Shown: in pieces, positions 1 to 3,481 of the stretch | Layout: every line of letters starts with the position of its first letter | Numbering within the stretch: the stretch's first letter is position 1 | From: Alphaproteobacteria bacterium | GTDB lineage: Bacteria > Pseudomonadota > Alphaproteobacteria > Micavibrionales > Micavibrionaceae | Direction of reading: 5' to 3' | NCBI GenBank assembly: GCA_023301785.1 | Contig: JALZUF010000184.1 | Span: 1-8,188, forward strand | DNA length: 8,188 bases | Notes under the pieces: generated by a model | The model's input: the letters and a program-made list of their open reading frames with translations, nothing else | The model's database searches: none | What the model was told of the DNA's origin: nothing | Position numbers and translations under genes: made by a program

Positions 1-858
1 CCCTATAGCCGAGGCGCTTTATATGGCATATTAAAAAATCCTATCTATATTGGAAAAATACGCCATAAGGAAAAAATCTATGAGGGGCAGCATAAAGCCA
101 TTATCTGTGAAGACATTTGGAGCGCTGTTCAATCCCAGTTGAAAAACCAAGCTGCAGCATTTCAAGGACACAAGAAATCCAAACAAGTTAATCTACTCAA
201 AGGCTTACTATTTGATAGTGAAGGAACGCCATACAGCCCTGATTATACCAAAAAGAAAAACGGACAAGTTTACCGTTATTATATCAGCCAAAATCTCATT
301 CAGTATCGTGATCACCCAAAAGGAATAATGGCGCGTATCCCAGCGCATGAAATCGAAAAGACTATTGGTAATTCAATTCAACAAAACCTTATCAATATTC
401 TAAAGCTAGATGGAGTTGAAGATCATGGCATTATTCAACACATAGAGAATAACAATATTTCGATGGAAGATATTGTAAGCACTTGCATAAATAAAATTTA
501 TGTCGCGCAAGGTAAATTAGAAATTGACGTTAATATCCCAATTTTAAGAAAGGCTTTACAAGATACTTTAAAAGTATTCATTTCTGAAAATGTGAAAGAA
601 CATAGCCATATTATAAACGTTCCTTTTACAATACGTCGTGCGCATAAAGGTACAATTATTATCAAACCTGAAAATTCAGAAAATAGCGTTTTAGACCTAC
701 CACCCGTCCAACTGAAAAATCTAGTACGTGGCACTGTCTGGCGCGACCAACATTTTGCCGGAGCCACCCTTCGAGATATAGCAAAGCAAGAGAACCTATC
801 CGAAGCTGGTGTCCGTAAAATTATCATGGGTAGCTTCGATACCCTGATGTCCCTGTAA
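1..858 (+). CDS. Large serine recombinase (site-specific integrase/resolvase family), C-terminal part, 5' end outside window
   Basis: Frame 1 is open from the first base to the TAA at 856-858, giving 285 visible residues; the N-terminal catalytic resolvase domain with its nucleophilic serine lies to the left of the window. Residues 4-47 match the end of the 'Recombinase' DNA-binding domain (RGALYGILKNPIYIGKI, then HKAIICEDIWSAVQSQL). Residues 64-97 match the following zinc-ribbon-like segment (NLLKGLLFDSEGTPYSPDY, then VYRYYIS), but the usual zinc cysteines are absent. Residues 254-276 (GATLRDIAKQENLSEAGVRK) look like a helix-turn-helix. In the family such proteins cut and rejoin DNA at attachment sites and move prophages or integrative elements. 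The gene is more AT-rich by eye than rlmB or polA, which fits mobile DNA. The protein stops soon after the helix-turn-helix, inside a short repeat. The TTG at 139 is not the start, because the same frame encodes conserved family sequence upstream. Confidence 0.9.
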   Translation, partial: PYSRGALYGILKNPIYIGKIRHKEKIYEGQHKAIICEDIWSAVQSQLKNQAAAFQGHKKSKQVNLLKGLLFDSEGTPYSPDYTKKKNGQVYRYYISQNLIQYRDHPKGIMARIPAHEIEKTIGNSIQQNLINILKLDGVEDHGIIQHIENNNISMEDIVSTCINKIYVAQGKLEIDVNIPILRKALQDTLKVFISENVKEHSHIINVPFTIRRAHKGTIIIKPENSENSVLDLPPVQLKNLVRGTVWRDQHFAGATLRDIAKQENLSEAGVRKIIMGSFDTLMSL

Positions 859-891
859 ACTTCCCTGTTATTTTACCATTGGTCATAGCTT

Positions 892-913
892 AAGCTAGAG
901 ATTCTCTAGGCTT
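892..913. repeat. Imperfect palindrome/hairpin downstream of recombinase
   Basis: AAG-CTAGAGA (892-901) and TCTCTAG-G-CTT (903-913) are complementary around T902, with one unpaired G at 910. The core of 7-bp arms with a 1-base centre is perfect. The following TATCATTTTG is only weakly T-rich, so it could be a poor terminator for the recombinase transcript or a dyad binding site. The right half contains ATTCTCT, which also begins the repeats near 1042 and 1109. Confidence 0.55.
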
Positions 914-953
914 TATCATTTTGATCGTCCAAAAAATAAAAATATTCCCTGTT

Positions 954-976
954 AATTCCCTGTTTAACAGGGAATT
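954..976. repeat. Perfect 23-bp palindrome with 11-bp arms and a 1-base centre
   Basis: The arms are AATTCCCTGTT (954-964) and AACAGGGAATT (966-976) around a single T at 965. This is the most symmetric element downstream of the recombinase. No T-run follows on the plus strand (GCTAACGC), so it does not resemble an intrinsic terminator in that direction. On the minus strand the sequence after the stem is AACAGGGAATATTTTTA, with a T-rich stretch only about 10 bases beyond the stem. A protein-binding dyad or recombination site seems likelier than a terminator. Confidence 0.8.
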
Positions 977-986
977 GCTAACGCGA

Positions 987-1123
987 ACGCACTCGAAAAA
1001 GGCGGTTAGAGAATTTGGAGCATTTAAGGTCTGAAAATCATATTCTCAGAGTGCGTTTGATGAAGTAGATAATCAAAACCCCGCGAACAGCGGGGCTTGT
1101 GGGAATAAATTCTCTGAGTGCGT
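987..1123. repeat. 15-17 bp repeat: two direct copies and one split inverted copy flanking the tRNA terminator
   Basis: Copy A is ATTCTCAGAGTGCGT (1042-1056). Copy B is AAATTCTCTGAGTGCGT (1107-1123); over the shared 15 bases they differ only at the central A/T. An inverted copy of B is present in two pieces: ACGCACTC (987-994) and AGAGAATTT (1008-1016), separated by GAAAAAGGCGGTT (995-1007). The two pieces together match all 17 bases of copy B. The hairpin terminator of the tRNA gene sits between A and B. The split copy could pair with either A or B in RNA or single-stranded DNA, or the repeats could be recombinase sites. Confidence 0.8.
1075..1098 (-). terminator. Intrinsic terminator of the tRNA-Tyr transcript
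   Basis: Read on the minus strand, AAGCCCCGC, loop TGTTC, GCGGGG and then TTTTGATT form a GC-rich hairpin followed by a T-run. The six-pair GC stem is extended by one G-T and two A-T pairs. It lies about 40 nt beyond the CCA end of tRNA-Tyr, the usual position for a terminator of a monocistronic tRNA. It also lies between two copies of the ATTCTC(A/T)GAGTGCGT repeat. Confidence 0.8.
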
Positions 1124-1139
1124 AAAATAGCAGACTTAA

Positions 1140-1225
1140 TGGTGGGAGGAACAGGATTTGAACCTGTGTACGCTTACGCGGGCGGAGTTACAGTCCGCTG
1201 CCATTAACCACTCGACCATCCTCCC
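1140..1225 (-). tRNA. tRNA-Tyr, anticodon GTA
   Basis: The minus strand folds as a class II tRNA. The acceptor GGGAGGA pairs with TCCTCCC, followed by discriminator A and a genome-encoded CCA. The anticodon stem GCGGA/TCCGC encloses the loop CTGTAAC, giving anticodon GTA (plus-strand TAC at 1189-1191). A long variable arm (CCGCGTAAGCG) follows, as expected for bacterial tyrosine tRNA, and the T arm ACAGG-TTCAAAT-CCTGT is intact. The gene carries the GTA anticodon that serves both tyrosine codons. It diverges from rlmB, with a promoter-like site between them, and has its own terminator. Its 3' end faces the 3' end of the recombinase gene, but no second copy of the tRNA 3' segment is visible in the window, so the tRNA itself is not shown to be the integration target. 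Confidence 0.97.
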
Positions 1226-1272
1226 ACTTAAGAAAAACGTGCATCATTAAAAACGCGGTTAAAGCGTGTGTC

Positions 1273-1301
1273 ATAAAAAATATTTTTGCATCTCCTGTCA
1301 A
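1273..1301 (-). promoter_or_regulatory. Promoter of tRNA-Tyr
   Basis: On the minus strand a consensus -35 TTGACA (1301-1296) is followed after 17 bp by TTTTAT (1278-1273), a 4/6 match to the -10 consensus. Transcription would begin near 1266 and yield a leader of about 40 nt before the mature 5' end at 1225. The perfect -35 suits a strongly expressed tRNA gene. Confidence 0.6.
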
Positions 1302-1313
1302 GTGCGCTATGAC
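1286..1313 (+). promoter_or_regulatory. Possible rlmB promoter giving a leaderless mRNA
   Basis: TTGCAT (1286-1291), a 16-bp spacer and TATGAC (1308-1313) resemble a sigma-70 promoter on the plus strand, overlapping the tRNA promoter on the other strand. The predicted start point would be at or next to the ATG at 1321. No Shine-Dalgarno sequence precedes that ATG (GACTTAAAAC), consistent with leaderless initiation. The assignment rests on consensus resemblance only. Confidence 0.35.
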
Positions 1314-1320
1314 TTAAAAC

Positions 1321-2199
1321 ATGAGAAATAACAAAAATAATTCAAATTCCGCCGATAAAGGCAAATTTAAAGGCCATAAAAAGTCTTACGGTAAATCATC
1401 TGAGCCAAAACGAGGCAACAGGAACGATAAGCCGAAACCGCGCCTAAAGATCGATTTATTCGGAATGCACGCCGTTAAGGCCGCATGGACCAACCCAAAA
1501 CGCCACATTCACGAGCTTTATATCACGAATAAAGCGCTTGATGCCTTTGATGAGACCCTTAAAAGAGCGCATGACATGGGTTTAAAAAGGCCCTCACCGA
1601 CTATCATTGAGAAAAGCGCGCTTGATAACGTGACTTCGCAGGGCACAGTCCACCAAGGAATTGGCCTAAATTGCCAAGCTCTAGATGAAATTGATATTCA
1701 TGACATCATCCGCATGGAAGACCCAAAAGATCATAGCTTACTGATTATCCTAGATCAGGTGACCGACCCTCATAATGTAGGCGCAATCATCCGCTCTGCC
1801 TGTGCATTTGGCGCAGCAGGCATGATCTTACAAAAAAAGCATGCCCCCGATTTAAATGGAATTTTGGCAAAAACAGCCTGCGGCGGCGCAGAGCATTTAC
1901 CTGTGGCTTATGAAACCAACCTCACACGCTCTATTGAGGCCCTTCAGGACGCTGGGTACTTTGCGATTGGTTTGGCTGAGGAAGGTGATGCACTGTCGCT
2001 AAAGGGTGCTCCTGTTCCATCGAAGCTTGTGTTGGTGCTAGGTGCAGAGGGCGACGGAATTCGACGCCTAGTGAGACAACAGTGCGACGCTTTAATTTCT
2101 CTGCCGACTCTGGGGGAGATTTCGTCTCTGAATGTGTCGAATGCGGCGGCTGTGGCTCTGTTTGCGTACTCTCAGCAGTTATTGGATAAAAACGTTTAG
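1321..2199 (+). CDS. rlmB: 23S rRNA (guanosine-2'-O-)-methyltransferase RlmB, TrmH/SpoU family
   Basis: This 292-residue protein has the layout of RlmB, which in E. coli methylates the 2'-O of G2251 in the peptidyl-transferase loop of 23S rRNA using S-adenosylmethionine. Residues 1-42 form a Lys/Asn/Gly-rich basic extension that makes it longer than the E. coli protein (about 243 residues). Residues 43-125 (IDLFGMHAVKAAW onward) fit the L30e-like substrate-binding domain. Residues 138-288 are the knotted SPOUT domain: motif 1 DQVTDPHNVGAIIRSACAFG with N152 and R158, motif 2 LGAEGDGI (240-247), and motif 3 SLPTLGEISSLNVSNAAAVA with N271. The tRNA G18 methyltransferase TrmH is less likely because an L30e-like N-terminus is present. 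The last 269 bp are overlapped on the opposite strand by an unknown gene. In that part G-ending codons rise to 34 of 89, against 26 of 163 in 1441-1929 (hand count). Confidence 0.93.
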   Translation: MRNNKNNSNSADKGKFKGHKKSYGKSSEPKRGNRNDKPKPRLKIDLFGMHAVKAAWTNPKRHIHELYITNKALDAFDETLKRAHDMGLKRPSPTIIEKSALDNVTSQGTVHQGIGLNCQALDEIDIHDIIRMEDPKDHSLLIILDQVTDPHNVGAIIRSACAFGAAGMILQKKHAPDLNGILAKTACGGAEHLPVAYETNLTRSIEALQDAGYFAIGLAEEGDALSLKGAPVPSKLVLVLGAEGDGIRRLVRQQCDALISLPTLGEISSLNVSNAAAVALFAYSQQLLDKNV

Positions 2200-3067
2200 G
2201 TGCCATCGAATATTTACCCTTACCAATAATCTCTCCCACAATCGATGCAGAATCAGCATTATTACTAGCCCATGACCGTGGACTAGGCTTAGTTGCTCTC
2301 ACTCTGTATCTTTCTCGAATTGCCTCATTAAAGCTCAGAGTATTATTCGGTAAAGGCCTATCTGCATTTTTCTTATCGCGCTCCGATATAACAATGACGT
2401 CATTTTCATTACGAATATTTTCTTTTACCGCCGCAATTCTACGTTGTAGATCTAGCTTATCAACTTGACGCTCCAGATCACTCATATCGGATGCATTCTC
2501 AAAAGCGGCTTGCAAGCCGCGCGAGCAAACAGGCGTCTTTTCTAAGACTGTAAATATAGTTTCAACTTGGGCACGCATCGTATTAAAGGACTGACGATTT
2601 TGATGCCCATCAACAACCTGCTGTTCTTTGCAGGCTTTATAATCTTGCAAAATATCATCTGCCGTCACAACCAACTGAGACGCAAGGTCAAAAACAACCT
2701 CACTGTTCAAAACCTGTTCAGCACAAGCAAATCTATAAGCCATAATCTCATTAACTAGGCGCTGATGATTTATCTCTTCTTGGCGTTTTTTTCGAGGAGC
2801 GGAAGAATTTTTTAACCCTGCCCGAGCAATATCTTTATATGTTTTTTTATCCTGCTTTGAAAGCTCATAAGGATGCGGCTGACCTACTTCAAACCTGCCA
2901 TACTCTTGATGAAAGGAAAATAAATCATTCAAATCAAATAAGTAATCTTCATAGTGCGCTTGAACTAACTTAAACCCTATTGCGATAGCTTGACTGTCAC
3001 CCTGCGCCGCCTTCATTAAACAATGAACAGTTTCAATGGCTTCTGTTTCAGGTTCAATGACATCCAT
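1931..3067 (-). CDS. Hypothetical protein, 378 residues, overlapping rlmB antisense
   Basis: I do not recognise a family. The ORF runs from ATG (3067-3065) to TAG (1933-1931). The N-terminal two thirds is mostly charged and probably helical (for example ELSKQDKKTYKDIARAGLK and DLERQVDKLDLQRRIAAVKE), with no signal peptide or membrane segment. The last 90 residues or so lie antisense to rlmB and are rich in Pro, Gln, Ser, Thr and His (for example TQTEPQPPHSTHSETKSPP), typical of an unconserved or overprinted tail. The start lies 3 bp after the stop of the upstream ORF in the same frame. No Shine-Dalgarno sequence precedes it (GCTCCACTAAGATATG), so translation would need coupling, or the two ORFs are halves of one gene broken by a stop. 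An ORF of over 850 bp outside the rlmB overlap is unlikely by chance, so the non-overlapping part is probably genuine; the true C-terminus is uncertain. Confidence 0.6.
   Translation of the reverse strand: MDVIEPETEAIETVHCLMKAAQGDSQAIAIGFKLVQAHYEDYLFDLNDLFSFHQEYGRFEVGQPHPYELSKQDKKTYKDIARAGLKNSSAPRKKRQEEINHQRLVNEIMAYRFACAEQVLNSEVVFDLASQLVVTADDILQDYKACKEQQVVDGHQNRQSFNTMRAQVETIFTVLEKTPVCSRGLQAAFENASDMSDLERQVDKLDLQRRIAAVKENIRNENDVIVISERDKKNADRPLPNNTLSFNEAIRERYRVRATKPSPRSWASNNADSASIVGEIIGKGKYSMAPKRFYPITAESTQTEPQPPHSTHSETKSPPESAEKLKRRTVVSLGVEFRRPLHLAPTQASMEQEHPLATVHHLPQPNQSQSTQRPEGPQ
2505..2520. repeat. Perfect 16-bp GC-rich palindrome inside the unknown gene
   Basis: GCGGCTTGCAAGCCGC reads the same on both strands. 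It sits within the coding frame of the 378-residue protein (around residues RGLQAAF on the minus strand) in otherwise AT-rich DNA. No T-run follows in either direction, so it does not look like a terminator. It may be chance or a protein-binding dyad. Confidence 0.5.
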
Positions 3068-3070
3068 ATC

Positions 3071-3355
3071 TTAGTGGAGCGCCGCCGCAGGTTGTCTACT
3101 TCCATATTTGATTTCATCACAAGCACGTGTTTCAAAATGAACCCCTGTTTGCGTTGTGGCCGCGGCTATTTGAGGAGCATAATTGTTCGCAAGTTCTTGA
3201 AGCTGTAAAAAACTAATCGTTTCTCCATCATCAAAAAATGCATCTCTGAAATATGCGTTTTTAGCCATGCGCATGGCTTGTGCAGTTTCCTCTGCATCAT
3301 GCGCCTCTTCAAAACGATTTGTAATTGCTACTATACTGCTCAACTTATTGGACAT
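3071..3355 (-). CDS. Hypothetical small protein, 94 residues, first gene of leftward pair
   Basis: No family is recognised. The start is placed at ATG 3355-3353, preceded after 8 nt by the purine-rich AAAGAG; a TTG two codons upstream (3361) is too close to that site. The product begins MSNKLSSIVAITNRFEEAHD. It has an acidic, probably helical N-terminal half (AHDAEETAQAMRMAKNAYF) and ends at TAA (3073-3071). There is no signal peptide, membrane segment or cysteine motif. A promoter with a perfect TTGACA lies upstream, diverging from polA. The next ORF is in the same reading frame, separated by TAA and one GAT codon, so this may be the N-terminal piece of a protein of about 470 residues interrupted by a nonsense codon, or the first gene of a coupled two-gene operon. 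Confidence 0.55.
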   Translation of the reverse strand: MSNKLSSIVAITNRFEEAHDAEETAQAMRMAKNAYFRDAFFDDGETISFLQLQELANNYAPQIAAATTQTGVHFETRACDEIKYGSRQPAAALH

Positions 3356-3390
3356 ACTCAATTCTCTTTAAATTTAAACTTACTGTATTA

Positions 3391-3418
3391 CGTATAATAA
3401 AAAATCAAAATCTGTCAA
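3391..3418 (-). promoter_or_regulatory. Promoter of the leftward two-gene unit
   Basis: On the minus strand a consensus TTGACA (3418-3413) is followed after 16 bp by TATACG (3396-3391), matching four of six -10 positions. The predicted transcript starts near 3384, about 28 nt before the ATG at 3355, leaving room for the AAAGAG ribosome-binding site. It lies in the 126-bp divergent gap with polA and suggests that the unknown pair is actively transcribed. Confidence 0.6.
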
Positions 3419-3481
3419 CAAATTATTTAGTCGGCGTATTTAACCTTTGTATAGCGCGCTTTGCTTCGTTAAAACAAACCT

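Larger units (their letters stand above)
850..976. repeat. Repeat family TTCCCTGTT: four direct copies and one inverted copy
   Basis: The core CCCTGT occurs in direct orientation at 851, 863, 947 and 958, and inverted (ACAGGG) at 967-972. Spacing is 12 bp within the first pair and 11 bp within the second. The first copy (TCCCTGTAAAC) contains the stop codon of the recombinase gene, and the last direct and inverted copies form the palindrome listed separately. Because the array begins at the end of a serine recombinase gene, binding sites for that recombinase or an attachment/recombination site are plausible, but this is inference. The 281-bp interval 859-1139 holds no convincing coding sequence. 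Confidence 0.75.

Noticed and set aside
498..827. Minus-strand ORF of 109 codons within the recombinase gene
   Set aside because: It is antisense to clearly conserved recombinase sequence and has no start signals or recognisable product.
139..858. TTG at 139 as the start of a complete small protein
   Set aside because: The frame is open to base 1 and encodes conserved recombinase-domain sequence upstream, so the gene is truncated by the window edge.
850..1123. CRISPR-like array
   Set aside because: Repeats are 9-17 bp, irregularly spaced and in mixed orientation, with no regular spacers and no cas genes.
1140..1225. tRNA-Tyr as the recombinase attachment site
   Set aside because: The tRNA is intact and no duplicate of its 3' end is visible in the window; only the outer part of the element could show this.
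3353..3361. TTG at 3361 as start of the small unknown protein
   Set aside because: The AAAGAG ribosome-binding site is only 2 nt from the TTG but 8 nt from the ATG at 3355.
3427..3455. Possible polA promoter with TATAGC at 3450-3455
   Set aside because: The only -35 candidate at proper spacing (TTAGTC) is poor, so I could not support a specific promoter although one must lie nearby.
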